Assembly (NCBI RefSeq): GCF_947487305.1 | Contig: NZ_CANKWH010000004.1 | Location: 62,001-126,000, forward strand | Direction: 5' to 3' | Origin: an uncultured Paracoccus sp. | GTDB taxonomy: Bacteria; Pseudomonadota; Alphaproteobacteria; Rhodobacterales; Rhodobacteraceae | Length of the DNA stretch: 64,000 nt | Part shown: positions 9,596 to 22,000 of the stretch, piece after piece | Numbering within the stretch: position 1 is the stretch's first letter | How the letters are laid out: every line of letters begins with the position of its first letter | The notes under the pieces: model-generated | What the model was told of the DNA's origin: nothing | Seen by the model: only the letters and a program-made list of their open reading frames with translations | The model's database searches: none | Made by a program: the position numbers and the translations under genes

Positions 9596-11130
<1,535 letters not shown>

Positions 11131-11142
11131 GGAGGCTGAGAT

Positions 11143-13466
<2,324 letters not shown>

Positions 13467-13475
13467 GGGGGCGAT

Positions 13476-13922
13476 ATGGCCGATAACATGCAGTTCGACC
13501 TCGTCTCGCCCGAACGGAGCCTCGTCTCCGTTCCGGTGCGCGAGGTGCGCCTGCCGGGCACGGATGGCGATCTGACCGTCATGCCCGGCCATGCGCCCGT
13601 CATCGTCAACCTGCGCCCCGGCATGGTGGTGGTGGTTGACGACAGCGGCACCGAGACCGAGTTCGCCGTCACCGGCGGCTTTGCCGAGATCAACAACACC
13701 TCCGTCTCGTTGCTGGCCGAACGCGGCCATGCGCGGGCAGAGATGACCCAGGACATCTTCAACGAGATGATGGCCGAGGCGCATCGCCGGCGGAAAGTGG
13801 TCGAGGAAAAGCACACGGCCGGCGAGGAAGTCGTCGCCGCCGCAGTGAAGCTTCTGGCGGATATGGAGGCGATGGGCACCCATATCGGCCTCGATCCGAA
13901 CCAGGCGAATTTTCCGCGCTGA
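13476..13922 (+). CDS. atpC: ATP synthase F1 epsilon subunit
   Basis: The 148-residue protein has the N-terminal beta-sandwich of epsilon (MQFDLVSPERSLVSVPVREVRLPGTDGDLTVMPGHAPVI) and a short helical C-terminal part that can inhibit ATP hydrolysis. It is the last gene of the operon and is followed by a strong terminator. Confidence 0.96.
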   Translation: MADNMQFDLVSPERSLVSVPVREVRLPGTDGDLTVMPGHAPVIVNLRPGMVVVVDDSGTETEFAVTGGFAEINNTSVSLLAERGHARAEMTQDIFNEMMAEAHRRRKVVEEKHTAGEEVVAAAVKLLADMEAMGTHIGLDPNQANFPR

Positions 13923-13945
13923 TCAGCGAAGGAATCTGGAAAACG

Positions 13946-13977
13946 AGAACCCCGGCCGAAAGGTCCGGGGTTCTTTA
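13946..13977 (+). terminator. Rho-independent terminator of atpHAGDC
   Basis: A 10-bp perfect stem AGAACCCCGG (13946-13955) / CCGGGGTTCT (13965-13974) with a 9-base loop is followed by TTTA, 23 bases after the atpC stop. Confidence 0.88.
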
Positions 13978-14129
13978 TTGGGCGGTCGTGCCCCAGATGG
14001 TGCGTGACTGTCAAAATATCAGCAGAAATAACGGGTTATCAATTCCGCCGCCCAATTGCTTTCATTTATACTTTTGGACAGCCCATCTTTTGCCCGGTAG
14101 ACAAACCTTCGCCAATGGAATTACCTTAA

Positions 14130-14144
14130 TTAACACATTGTTAA
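14130..14144. repeat. Palindrome in the AT-rich leader of the lectin-like gene
   Basis: TTAACA-CAT-TGTTAA is a perfect 6+3+6 inverted repeat ending 15 bases before the ATG at 14160. It sits in the AT-rich part (about 14010-14160) of an otherwise G+C-rich window, where a transcription regulator site is plausible. Function is inferred only from position. Confidence 0.5.
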
Positions 14145-14159
14145 CCGATATCATATGTC

Positions 14160-14510
14160 ATGCTTAAAATTGACGGCACTGCGGTCGGCGTGGTCAAGGG
14201 AACGGCTCTCGTCTTCTCGGCCTTTGAAAACAATGGCGAAATGTGGGCAGGGCAGGGGCCGCGGGTCGCCAGTCACACGGTGACTTTCGACGAGGCCTTT
14301 CTGTCCGAGCCGGTGGTGCATGTCAGCATCAACATGTGGGACATGGGGTCGTCGCAGAACGCGCGGGCCGATATTTCCGCCGAAGAGGTTTCGGCACACG
14401 GTTTCCGCATCGTCTTCCGCACCTGGGGGGATACCCGCGTGGCGCGCATCCGGGCCGACTGGATGGCCATCGGCCCGGTGCGTCACGGCGATGATTTCGT
14501 CGGCATCTAG
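14160..14510 (+). CDS. H-type lectin domain-like small protein
   Basis: A 116-residue protein without signal peptide or membrane helix. The core (GEMWAGQGPRVASHTVTF, then FLSEPVVHVSINMWDMGSS, then GFRIVFRTWGDTRVARIRADWMAIG) has the repeated beta-strand pattern and the conserved W-x-G-x-G-P-R and W-D motifs of the H-type lectin fold (discoidin/snail agglutinin type), which forms sugar-binding trimers. Such small proteins occur widely in Rhodobacteraceae, with no known role that I can state. Its upstream region is AT-rich and has no strong ribosome binding site, and it stands alone between the atp operon and a convergent gene. Confidence 0.7.
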   Translation: MLKIDGTAVGVVKGTALVFSAFENNGEMWAGQGPRVASHTVTFDEAFLSEPVVHVSINMWDMGSSQNARADISAEEVSAHGFRIVFRTWGDTRVARIRADWMAIGPVRHGDDFVGI

Positions 14511-14519
14511 GCCCGGCAT

Positions 14520-15308
14520 CTAGCTCCGCTCAAGATTGACCGCGATCAGCCCGGCCACCTGTGCCGGAAGGGTGATGGGCAGCATATGCCCCGCCCCCGG
14601 CACGGTGGCCCGGCCGACATCGGGCAGACGCTCGGCCAGTGCCTCGGCGATGGCGCCGATCACCGGCGGCGATTCCGCACCCGAGATCAGCAGGACCGGC
14701 GCATCGATCCCCTCCAGCCCGCCGTCGCGCAGGATGTTGGCCTTGTCCTCCATCAGCGTGTCGTTGGTCTCGGCCACCAGCCGCACCTGGTCGGCCATCT
14801 GGCTCTGAAAGACCGGGGGCAGGCTGTCAAAGGGCTGGTCGCCCCAGATCGACAGAAAGGCCCGCGCGGCCTCGTGGTCGCGGCCCTCGGCCAGAAGCGC
14901 CTTCAACTCCTCACCCAGCTCCGCATCGATCCCGGCGTGATCCCGCGCGGCGGCGAACAGCACCGGCTCGATCAGCGTCAGGCTGCGCACGGCCTCGGGC
15001 GCGGCCACGGCGATGCGCAGGGCGACCGTGGCACCGAAGCTGTGGCCGATCAGGTCCAGCGGCCGGTCGATCATCCCCGCGGCGATCCGCGTGACCGCCG
15101 TGTGGTAATCGGGATCGCCCGGGGCAGGGGACCAGGGCGCGGATCGCCCATGCCCCGGCAGATCGAACCCCTTGAGGTCGATTCGCCCACCCAGATCCTG
15201 CGCGATCGGCCCCCAGTAACGGCCGTTGCCCATCATGCAATGCAGCGCCAGTGCTGGCCGGTCGGGATCGCCCGGCCAGTCGCGCTGGTATATCTCCGGT
15301 AGGCTCAC
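14520..15308 (-). CDS. Alpha/beta-fold hydrolase
   Basis: A 262-residue serine hydrolase of the alpha/beta fold: oxyanion-region HCMMGNGRYWG near residue 23, nucleophile elbow GHSFG with Ser90, and the C-terminal GAGHML histidine. The substrate is unknown. It begins with GTG at 15308, and this codon overlaps the stop of the upstream isomerase gene (GTGA), so the two are translationally coupled. The pairing with a 2-hydroxychromene-2-carboxylate isomerase-type protein may point to aromatic or glutathione-linked chemistry, but this is only an inference from position. Confidence 0.85.
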   Translation of the reverse strand: MSLPEIYQRDWPGDPDRPALALHCMMGNGRYWGPIAQDLGGRIDLKGFDLPGHGRSAPWSPAPGDPDYHTAVTRIAAGMIDRPLDLIGHSFGATVALRIAVAAPEAVRSLTLIEPVLFAAARDHAGIDAELGEELKALLAEGRDHEAARAFLSIWGDQPFDSLPPVFQSQMADQVRLVAETNDTLMEDKANILRDGGLEGIDAPVLLISGAESPPVIGAIAEALAERLPDVGRATVPGAGHMLPITLPAQVAGLIAVNLERS

Positions 15309-15901
15309 AGGCTGGCCAGATGCCGGTCGAGGAAGTCCAGACGATCCTGACCCCAGAACCGCTGGCCGCTTTCGCGCACGACATAGAAGGGCGCACCGAA
15401 GGCGCCGGCCTCGACCGCCTGTTCCAGGTTGCGGCCATAGGTCTCGGCGCCGATGAACAACCCCTTGTCGGCCAGCGCCGGATCAAAGCCCGCAGCCGTC
15501 AGGATCTCGCGGATCACCCCGTCATCGCTGATATCGCGCTGCTCGGCCCAGACCGCGCGCAGGAAGCCCTGCACCAGCCCGCCGACATCGCCGCCAGCCT
15601 CCTGCGCCGCAATCACCGCGTAGGACGAGGGCGCCATGTTCACCGGCCAATGCGCCGGCTTCAGGTTGAAGGGCATGCCCAGATGCTCGGACCAGCGGGT
15701 CAGTTCCTGCGCCCGCATCTCCATCCGCGAGGGGTGGCGATCGGCGGGCTTTGTGCCGCCGGTGCGGTCGAACAGCTGCATCAGGTCGACGGGCTTGTAG
15801 GTGATCGTGGCGCCATGCCTGCCGGCCACTTCCTCCAGCCGGTTCCCGGCGAGATAGCACCAGGGGCTGATGGTGCCGAGGTAATAGTCGATATGTGCCA
15901 T
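15305..15901 (-). CDS. DsbA-family 2-hydroxychromene-2-carboxylate isomerase-like protein
   Basis: A 198-residue thioredoxin-fold protein of the HCCA isomerase / GST-kappa group: DYYLGTISPWCYLAGNRL at residues 5-22 with the catalytic-type Ser12, cis-Pro-like region GAFGAPFYVV and the terminal FWGQDRLDFLDRHL typical of the family. Family members use glutathione in naphthalene breakdown or detoxification; the real substrate here is unknown. It is cotranscribed with the downstream hydrolase and divergent from prs (85 bases between starts). Confidence 0.85.
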   Translation of the reverse strand: MAHIDYYLGTISPWCYLAGNRLEEVAGRHGATITYKPVDLMQLFDRTGGTKPADRHPSRMEMRAQELTRWSEHLGMPFNLKPAHWPVNMAPSSYAVIAAQEAGGDVGGLVQGFLRAVWAEQRDISDDGVIREILTAAGFDPALADKGLFIGAETYGRNLEQAVEAGAFGAPFYVVRESGQRFWGQDRLDFLDRHLASL

Positions 15902-15986
15902 GATCTGCTCCGTTTGGTTTGCGGGCAGGCTATCCGGGTGCTAGAGGCTTCGCAATCGCGCGAATCCCGAGAAAAGGCCAAACCCG

Positions 15987-17012
15987 ATGCCCGCCATGAC
16001 CGAACCCAAGCTGATTTCCGGCAATGCCAACAAGCCGCTGGCCAGCTCCATCGCCCGGCGGATGTCGATGCATCGCGGCATGAATGTCAGCCTTGTCGAT
16101 GCCCGCGTGGAACGCTTCAACGACCAGGAGATCTTCGTCGAGGTGTTCGAGAATGTCCGCGGCGAGGACATGTATATCATCCAGCCGACCTCGAACCCGG
16201 CCAATGACAACCTGATGGAACTCTTGATCATGACCGACGCGCTGAAGCGCAGCTCGGCTGCCCGGATCACCGCCGTCATCCCTTATTTCGGCTATGCCCG
16301 TCAGGACCGCCGCGCCAAGGCCCGCACGCCGATCACCGCCAAGCTGGTGGCGAACATGCTGACCGAGGCGGGTGTTGACCGGGTGCTGACGCTCGATCTG
16401 CATGCCGCGCAGATTCAGGGCTTCTTCGACATCCCGGTGGACAACCTTTACGCCGCGCCGGTCTTTGCACTGGATATCCAGCATCACTTCAAGGGCAAGA
16501 TGGACAACCTGATGGTGGTCTCGCCCGATGTCGGCGGCGTGGCCCGCGCCCGCGAACTGGCGCAGCGCATCGGCGCGCCGCTGTCGATCGTGGACAAGCG
16601 CCGCGAGAAGGCCGGCGAAGTGGCCGAGATGACGGTGATCGGCGATGTGAAGGGCAAGGCCTGCATCATCGTCGACGACATCTGCGACACCGCCGGCACG
16701 CTGGTGAAGGCCGCGCAGGTGCTGACCGACAATGGCGCGACCGAGGTTCATGCCTATATCACTCACGGCGTCCTTTCGGGTCCGGCGGTCGAGCGGATCG
16801 GCAATTCGGTGATGAAATCGCTGGTCGTCACCGACTCGATCCAGGCCTCGGACGAGGTGAAGGCCGCGCGCAACATCCGCATCGTCCCGACCGCGCCGAT
16901 GTTTGCCCAAGCCATCCTGAACATCTGGAACGGCACCAGCGTTTCGAGCCTTTTCGAGACCGACACGCTCGGCCCGATCTATGAAGGCCTCTACACCGCC
17001 GGCGGCGCCTGA
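15987..17012 (+). CDS. prs: Ribose-phosphate pyrophosphokinase
   Basis: Makes PRPP from ribose 5-phosphate and ATP for nucleotide, histidine and tryptophan synthesis. The 341-residue protein has [25 protein letters not shown], the flexible loop [10 protein letters not shown], and the PRPP-binding loop [10 protein letters not shown] near residues 229-238. AAAAGG lies before the first ATG (15987); an internal ATG at 15996 is an alternative start. Single gene, converging on the next gene with a gap of 3 bases. Confidence 0.96.
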   Translation: MPAMTEPKLISGNANKPLASSIARRMSMHRGMNVSLVDARVERFNDQEIFVEVFENVRGEDMYIIQPTSNPANDNLMELLIMTDALKRSSAARITAVIPYFGYARQDRRAKARTPITAKLVANMLTEAGVDRVLTLDLHAAQIQGFFDIPVDNLYAAPVFALDIQHHFKGKMDNLMVVSPDVGGVARARELAQRIGAPLSIVDKRREKAGEVAEMTVIGDVKGKACIIVDDICDTAGTLVKAAQVLTDNGATEVHAYITHGVLSGPAVERIGNSVMKSLVVTDSIQASDEVKAARNIRIVPTAPMFAQAILNIWNGTSVSSLFETDTLGPIYEGLYTAGGA

Positions 17013-17015
17013 TCG

Positions 17016-17603
17016 TCAGCGGAACTGATCGGGCGATTTCCAGCAGTTTTCCGGCTCGAAATCCCCCGAGACGGTGAAGTCGCGGCAGGTGAAGACCAGG
17101 TAATTGTGCCGCCCGACCAGCCACGAGCTCGCGGCGACCAGCACCGCCACCAGCACCAGCCCGCGCGACAGGCGCGGATTGCGCACCTGCGTCGCCTCGG
17201 GCATCGTCACGCGCATCATGATATGGATGATCAGCGGCAAGGCCAGCAGCGCGGTCGCGAGCGACAGCAGGATGCTCAGCCCGCGCGTCAGCGGCACGGG
17301 GATGGCATCGGCCAGAACCTCGGCCAGCACCCAGAGCAGCGGCAGCAGCAGCACCAGCCGCTCGGGCCAAGACAGGTAGGGCCGCCCGACGGTGTTCCGC
17401 CCGACGTAGAGGCCGGCCCCCAGCGCCACCAGCGACACCACCACCATCTGCATCAGGCTGTCATAGAAGACCGTGCCATAGGCGCCGAAGTCGAAGGCCA
17501 TCGGCCAGACCGCCAGCGCGATCAGGATGGCCGAGATGAAGAACTGGTTGGCCTGCTTCAGATTGTGGCTGGCCTCGGGTGTGGACGTCGGCTGGTCGGT
17601 CAT
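17016..17603 (-). CDS. Predicted four- to five-span membrane protein of unknown function
   Basis: A 195-residue protein with a polar N-terminus (TDQPTSTPEASHNLKQANQ) and about five hydrophobic segments (roughly residues 20-40, 47-67, 78-98, 107-127 and 142-160) followed by a Cys-containing tail (VFTCRDFTVSGDFEPENCWKS). No family was recognised. The ATG at 17603 is preferred over the longer frame because the extra 20 residues look like shadow sequence. It is 56 bases downstream of the GNAT gene and may be cotranscribed with it. Confidence 0.7.
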   Translation of the reverse strand: MTDQPTSTPEASHNLKQANQFFISAILIALAVWPMAFDFGAYGTVFYDSLMQMVVVSLVALGAGLYVGRNTVGRPYLSWPERLVLLLPLLWVLAEVLADAIPVPLTRGLSILLSLATALLALPLIIHIMMRVTMPEATQVRNPRLSRGLVLVAVLVAASSWLVGRHNYLVFTCRDFTVSGDFEPENCWKSPDQFR

Positions 17604-17659
17604 GGCTGGTCCCGGCTTGGCGCTGTCATCCCCAGTCAAGCGCAGCCATCTGGCAAGGG

Positions 17660-18217
17660 TCAAGCCTCCTCGGTCGCGCCTGCGTCCTGCCGCGCGGGCA
17701 GGGTGATGACCGCCTCGATCACCTGACCCTTGAACTGCGTCCGCGCCCCCAACTCTTTCATCAGCGCGGCCATGGCGGTGTTGCGCGGCAGATAGTCGAG
17801 GATCACCCGCGCCATCCCAAGCCGCCGCGCGGCGAGCATCGCCGCGACGACCAAGAGCCGCCCCAGCCCGTCATGGCGAAAGCGCGGCTCGACCGAGACG
17901 GCGATCTCGGCGTCGCCATCCCCCATCGGCACCAGCTCGGCCACGCCGCGCAGCTCGCCGCCGATGAAGGTGCCGAAGACATAGGCGCCCTGCCAGTCGA
18001 TCCGGTTCACATAGCCGTTGATGGCGGATTCGCTCATCCCGCCGTGAAACCGGGCGCGGCGATCCTCGGGCGAGAGGCGCAGCAGATGCGCGGCCAGCAG
18101 CGGCGCATCGGGGCGGTTCAGTCCGCGCAGCCGGAATCGGGCCGGATGCCGCGCCAGCAGACCCATGCCGGTCGGCGGCCCCTCACGATGTTCTGCCCTC
18201 AGTCGCAGCGGCAGCAT
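17660..18217 (-). CDS. GNAT-family N-acetyltransferase
   Basis: A 185-residue protein with the GNAT pattern: LLRLSPEDRRARFHGGMSES, strand V-F-G-T-F-I-G-G-E-L-R-G-V-A-E-L, then the acetyl-CoA loop region VEPRFRHDGLGRLLVVAAMLAARRLGM and the fourth-motif DYLPRNTAMAALMKELGA. Similar sequences are often annotated as acetyltransferases of bacterial stress responses; the substrate is unknown. The start at 18217 follows GAGGA with good spacing; the longer frame runs into the gene upstream and is rejected. Confidence 0.8.
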   Translation of the reverse strand: MLPLRLRAEHREGPPTGMGLLARHPARFRLRGLNRPDAPLLAAHLLRLSPEDRRARFHGGMSESAINGYVNRIDWQGAYVFGTFIGGELRGVAELVPMGDGDAEIAVSVEPRFRHDGLGRLLVVAAMLAARRLGMARVILDYLPRNTAMAALMKELGARTQFKGQVIEAVITLPARQDAGATEEA

Positions 18218-18246
18218 CCGCAGATCCTCATGTCGCGCCGCGCAGC

Positions 18247-18278
18247 AAAAGACGCGGCCCCCCGAATCTGGGGGCCGC
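18247..18278 (-). terminator. Terminator downstream of the SHMT-like gene
   Basis: On the minus strand a strong G+C stem (18253-18261 CGCGGCCCC region with 18271-18278) closes a small loop and is followed by a T-rich stretch (TCTTTT) at 18252-18247. It lies between the stop of the SHMT-like gene (18366) and the GNAT start (18217). Confidence 0.65.
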
Positions 18279-18365
18279 GCCGGAACAATCAATCGTGACG
18301 CAGCGAAACGGCAGGCCGCTGCGACACCAGATCGCAGCCTGCCCGGTTTCCGGGCAGGTGCGCGG

Positions 18366-19685
18366 TCAGGCGTGGATGAAGTGCAGCCGGTCGAAGCCCT
18401 GCCGCCACGCCGCCACCTCACCGGCCAGCGCCTCGGGGGTGCGGCTGGCCAGCGCGCGGGCGATCAGATCGGCGAGACGGTCCATGTCGGCCACCGTCAT
18501 CCCCCAGCGCACCAGTTCCGGCGTGCCAAGGCGCAGCCCGTTCAAATCGCCCGCCACCGGCGCGATGGGCAGGCCGATGCCGCAGCTGAGGAACCCCGCC
18601 CGCTCCAGATGCCGCGCCGCCGCCTGGCCGCCACCGAAATCCGCCGCCTCCAACGCGAATTGATGCGAGGCGGTAAAGCCCTGCCGCGTGCGGAAGACCG
18701 GCAGGCCGCGTTTCGCCAGACCTTCGGCCAGCGCCAGCGCCGTCGCCGCCATGGCTTGGGCGTAAGCCGCGCCGAAATCGCGCCAGTCCAAGAGCCCCAC
18801 CGCCAGCGCCGCCGATTTCGCCACGTCGAAATTCGCCGTCAGGCCGGGGAAGGCGATGGCCTCCAGCCGCTCGGCCAGCGCATCGTCATTGGTGACGATC
18901 AGCCCGCCGGCCGGCCCGCCAAGGCTTTTATAGGTGCTCATGGTCATCAGATGCGCCCCCTCGGCCAAGGGATCGGCAAAGACCCCGCCGGCGATCATGC
19001 CGCACTGATGCGCCGCGTCGAAGAGGACCAGTGCCCCCACCTCATCCGCGATCGCCCGGATCTCGCGCACCGGATGGGGGAAGAGGTTCAGGCTCATGCC
19101 GATGGTGATCAGCTTCGGCCGCACCTCATGGGCGAGCCTGCGCAGCGCGTCCAGATCGACGGTATAGCCATCCGCATCGACCGGCGCGGGATGGGTGACA
19201 AGGCCATACATCCCGGCACAGCCGCCCTTGTGATGGGTGACATGGCCGCCGACCGATGCCGGCGGTGCGATGATCGCATCGCCCGGCTTGGTGGTGGCGA
19301 TGAAGGCGTAAAGGTTGGCCAGCGCGCCCGAGGCCACCCGGATCTCGGCATGTTTCGCCCGGAACACCTCGCAGGCCAGATCGGCGGCGATCACCTCGAT
19401 CTCCTCGATCGCCTGCAACCCCATCTCGTATTTGTCACCCGGATAGCCGAGCGACGGGCGTGACCCGAGACCGCTGGCCAGCAGCGCCTCGGCGCGCGGG
19501 TTCATCACATTGGTGGCCGGGTTCAGGTTGAATGCCCGGTCCTCGTGAATGGCGCGGTTCTCCTCGGCCAACGCCTCGATCCGGGCTGTGACGGTGGCGG
19601 CATCCTGACCCCGGACCGGGGAGATGCTGTCGATGCGGGTGGCGGCGGCTGCGGGCAGCCAGGGGCGGGTCTGATGGGCGGCCAT
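18366..19685 (-). CDS. Divergent serine hydroxymethyltransferase-family PLP enzyme
   Basis: A 439-residue fold-type I PLP enzyme related to GlyA: PSLGYPGDKYEMG near residue 77, the PLP aspartate motif DAAH (223-226) and the lysine motif STYKSLGGPAGG with Lys253. It departs from housekeeping GlyA at several usual signatures (GYPGKRYYGG, TTTTHKTLRGPRGG), so it may be a specialised aldolase or hydroxymethyltransferase, for example of the alpha-methylserine type known from Paracoccus. The start at 19685 has AAGGAGA at ideal spacing; the ATG at 19712 lies before that site. It is divergent from a GcvA-like LysR gene, which probably controls it. Confidence 0.75.
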   Translation of the reverse strand: MAAHQTRPWLPAAAATRIDSISPVRGQDAATVTARIEALAEENRAIHEDRAFNLNPATNVMNPRAEALLASGLGSRPSLGYPGDKYEMGLQAIEEIEVIAADLACEVFRAKHAEIRVASGALANLYAFIATTKPGDAIIAPPASVGGHVTHHKGGCAGMYGLVTHPAPVDADGYTVDLDALRRLAHEVRPKLITIGMSLNLFPHPVREIRAIADEVGALVLFDAAHQCGMIAGGVFADPLAEGAHLMTMSTYKSLGGPAGGLIVTNDDALAERLEAIAFPGLTANFDVAKSAALAVGLLDWRDFGAAYAQAMAATALALAEGLAKRGLPVFRTRQGFTASHQFALEAADFGGGQAAARHLERAGFLSCGIGLPIAPVAGDLNGLRLGTPELVRWGMTVADMDRLADLIARALASRTPEALAGEVAAWRQGFDRLHFIHA

Positions 19686-19743
19686 GGGCGTGTCTCCTTG
19701 CTGATGGGCCAAGGATCGGTGGAAAGGGGCTTTTCCACAAATC

Positions 19744-19774
19744 AGATTTCAGGAATACTAGGGTCAGAAAATCT
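19744..19774. promoter_or_regulatory. Candidate LysR operator in the divergent intergenic region
   Basis: AGATTT (19744-19749) and AAATCT (19769-19774) form an inverted repeat with 19 bases between them, in the 99-base gap between the SHMT-like and LysR genes. The AT-rich patch fits the usual LysR autoregulatory site. Assignment is by position. Confidence 0.4.
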
Positions 19775-19784
19775 AAGGCACCCC

Positions 19785-20663
19785 ATGGCCGTCCTGCCCC
19801 CGTTCCCGCGCCTGCCCTCGCTGAATGCACTCCGCGCCTTCGAGGCCGCCGCGCGTCTCGGCGGCTTTGCCCCCGCCGCCGAGGAATTGCGCGTCACCCC
19901 CGGCGCCATCACCGCCCAGATCAAGGCGCTGGAGGATGAACTGGGCGCGCCCCTGTTCGAACGCCATGCGCGCGGCGTGCGCCTGACCGCGCTGGGGCAA
20001 CGGGCGCTGCCAGGCTTTGTCGGCGCCTTCGACGCGCTGGGGCTGGCGATGCGCGAGTTGCGCCGCGAGGCCGCACCGCGTCGTGCCCATATCGCCGCGC
20101 TGCCGGCGGTGGCGCAGCTGTGGCTGGCGCCGCGCCTGCCGGCGCTGCGTCAGGCGCTGCCCGAGGCCGATATTTCCGTCACCGCGATGGAACTGCCGCC
20201 GAACCTCAAGCGCGTCCCCTTCGACCTGTGCCTCTTCTACTGCGAAGCCGCCCCGCCGGGATCGGTGCGGCTGGCGGCGGACGAGATCCTGCCGGTCTGC
20301 ACGCCGGAACTGGCTAGGTCGCTGAAATCGCCCGAGGATCTGCGGCAGGTCGCCTGCCTGACCGACAGCGCATGGGCCGAGGATTGGGCGATCTGGTCGG
20401 CCTCGGTGATGCCGGGAACCGATTTCGCCCCGCGCGGCCCGGTCTTCTCGCTCTATGCGCTGGCCGTGGCCGAGGCGCTGAACGGGGCCGGGGTGCTGAT
20501 GGCGCATCGGGCGCTTGTCGCGCCGCATCTGGCCTCGGGCGCGCTGGTCGCGCCCTTTGACCGGGCCGTGCGGCTGCCGCGCGATCTCTATGGCTGGATG
20601 CTGCAACCCGCCGCGAACCGTGATCTGGCGGCGATCCTGCAGCGGCTGGTGGCGCTGGCCTGA
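19785..20663 (+). CDS. LysR-family regulator, GcvA-like
   Basis: A 292-residue LysR protein. The N-terminal winged helix (about residues 8-66: PSLNALRAFEAAARLGGFAPAAEELRVTPGAITAQIKALEDELGAPLFER) matches the GcvA group, followed by a periplasmic-binding-like effector domain. GcvA in Enterobacteria senses glycine and controls glycine cleavage; this paralogue lies divergent from an SHMT-like gene, so a role in controlling that gene in response to an amino acid is likely but inferred. The frame is open to 19545 but that stretch lies within the divergent gene. Confidence 0.85.
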   Translation: MAVLPPFPRLPSLNALRAFEAAARLGGFAPAAEELRVTPGAITAQIKALEDELGAPLFERHARGVRLTALGQRALPGFVGAFDALGLAMRELRREAAPRRAHIAALPAVAQLWLAPRLPALRQALPEADISVTAMELPPNLKRVPFDLCLFYCEAAPPGSVRLAADEILPVCTPELARSLKSPEDLRQVACLTDSAWAEDWAIWSASVMPGTDFAPRGPVFSLYALAVAEALNGAGVLMAHRALVAPHLASGALVAPFDRAVRLPRDLYGWMLQPAANRDLAAILQRLVALA

Positions 20664-20672
20664 CTGCCCGGG

Positions 20673-21938
20673 TCAGGCGCGCCCGAGCGCCCGCCAGCCG
20701 ATATCCCGGCGAAAGAATCCCTCGGGCCAGTCGACCGCATCGGCCAGCGCATAGGCGCGGCCATGCGCCTGTTCCAGCGTCTCGCCCCGCCCGGTCGCCG
20801 CCAGAACCCGACCGCCATTGGCAAGGATCTTGCCGTCCCGCTCGACCGTTCCGGCGTGAAAGATCATCTCGAAACTGCTTTCGGGAATGTTGTCCAACCG
20901 ATTGATCTCGCTACCTTTCACATAGTCACCGGGATAGCCGTCGGCGGCCAGGACAACGGTCAGCGCGTGATCCTCGGCCCAGTTGACGGTGATCCCGTTC
21001 AGCCGCGTCTCGGCACAGGCATGGATCAGGTCCAGCGCCTGCGCGCCAAGCCGCATCATCAGCACCTGACATTCCGGGTCGCCGAAGCGGACGTTGTATT
21101 CGACCAGCCGCGCCCTGCCGTTCTCGATCATCAGCCCGGCAAACAGCACGCCCTGAAACGGCATCCCCTGCCGCGCCATCTCGGCCATGGTCGGGCGGAT
21201 GATCTGATCCATCACCTGCGCCTCGACCGCAGCCGTCATCACCGGGGCGGGGCTATAGGCACCCATGCCGCCGGTATTCGGGCCGGTATCGCCTTCGCCG
21301 ACGCGCTTGTGATCCTGCGCCGTGCCGATGGGCAGGCAATCCACGCCGTCGCAAAGGACGAAGAAGCTGGCCTCCTCGCCCCCCATGAACTCCTCGATAA
21401 CGACTGAGGTATCGCCAAATTCTCCGTTGAAGATCAGATTGATGGCCTCATGTGCCTGCTCGACCGTCTCGGCCACGGTGACGCCCTTGCCGGCTGCCAA
21501 CCCGTCGGCCTTCACCACGATCGGCGCACCTTGGGCGGTGACGTAATCCCGCGCCGAAGCGCCGTCGGCGAACTGCGCCCAGGCCGCCGTCGGCGCGCCT
21601 GCGGCATCGCAGATCTCCTTGGTGAAGCTCTTGCTCGATTCCAGCTGCGCCGCCGCCTGAGAGGGACCGAAGACCAGAAACCCGGCCTCGCGCAGCGCAT
21701 CCGACACCCCCGCGGCCAAGGGCGCCTCGGGCCCGACGACCACTAGGTCAACCGCATTTTCCTGTGCAAGTTCAAGCACCTCGGCGCGAGAGTTCGGGTT
21801 GATCCCGGCACATTCCGCGATCGCGGCAATGCCGGCATTTCCGGGGGCGACGATCAGCCGGTCGCATTTCGGGTTCTGCCGGATCGCCCAGGCCAGCGCA
21901 TGTTCGCGCCCGCCGCCGCCGAGGATCAGGATGTTCAT
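20673..21938 (-). CDS. purD: Phosphoribosylamine-glycine ligase
   Basis: Second step of de novo purine synthesis: 5-phosphoribosylamine + glycine + ATP to GAR. The 421-residue ATP-grasp protein starts MNILILGGGGREHALAW, has VVVGPEAPLAAGV, the ATP-grasp lid region and the family end of GRVLAATGRGETLEQAHGRAYALADAV. The ATG at 21938 follows AAAGGGCGG. It is divergent from xseA (62 bases between starts) and convergent with the LysR gene. Confidence 0.96.
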   Translation of the reverse strand: MNILILGGGGREHALAWAIRQNPKCDRLIVAPGNAGIAAIAECAGINPNSRAEVLELAQENAVDLVVVGPEAPLAAGVSDALREAGFLVFGPSQAAAQLESSKSFTKEICDAAGAPTAAWAQFADGASARDYVTAQGAPIVVKADGLAAGKGVTVAETVEQAHEAINLIFNGEFGDTSVVIEEFMGGEEASFFVLCDGVDCLPIGTAQDHKRVGEGDTGPNTGGMGAYSPAPVMTAAVEAQVMDQIIRPTMAEMARQGMPFQGVLFAGLMIENGRARLVEYNVRFGDPECQVLMMRLGAQALDLIHACAETRLNGITVNWAEDHALTVVLAADGYPGDYVKGSEINRLDNIPESSFEMIFHAGTVERDGKILANGGRVLAATGRGETLEQAHGRAYALADAVDWPEGFFRRDIGWRALGRA

Positions 21939-22000
21939 CTGCCGCCCTTTCGCATCGAGTTGCGGCGTTCTAGTCTGGCCCGCGAAGGGGAACAAGACGC

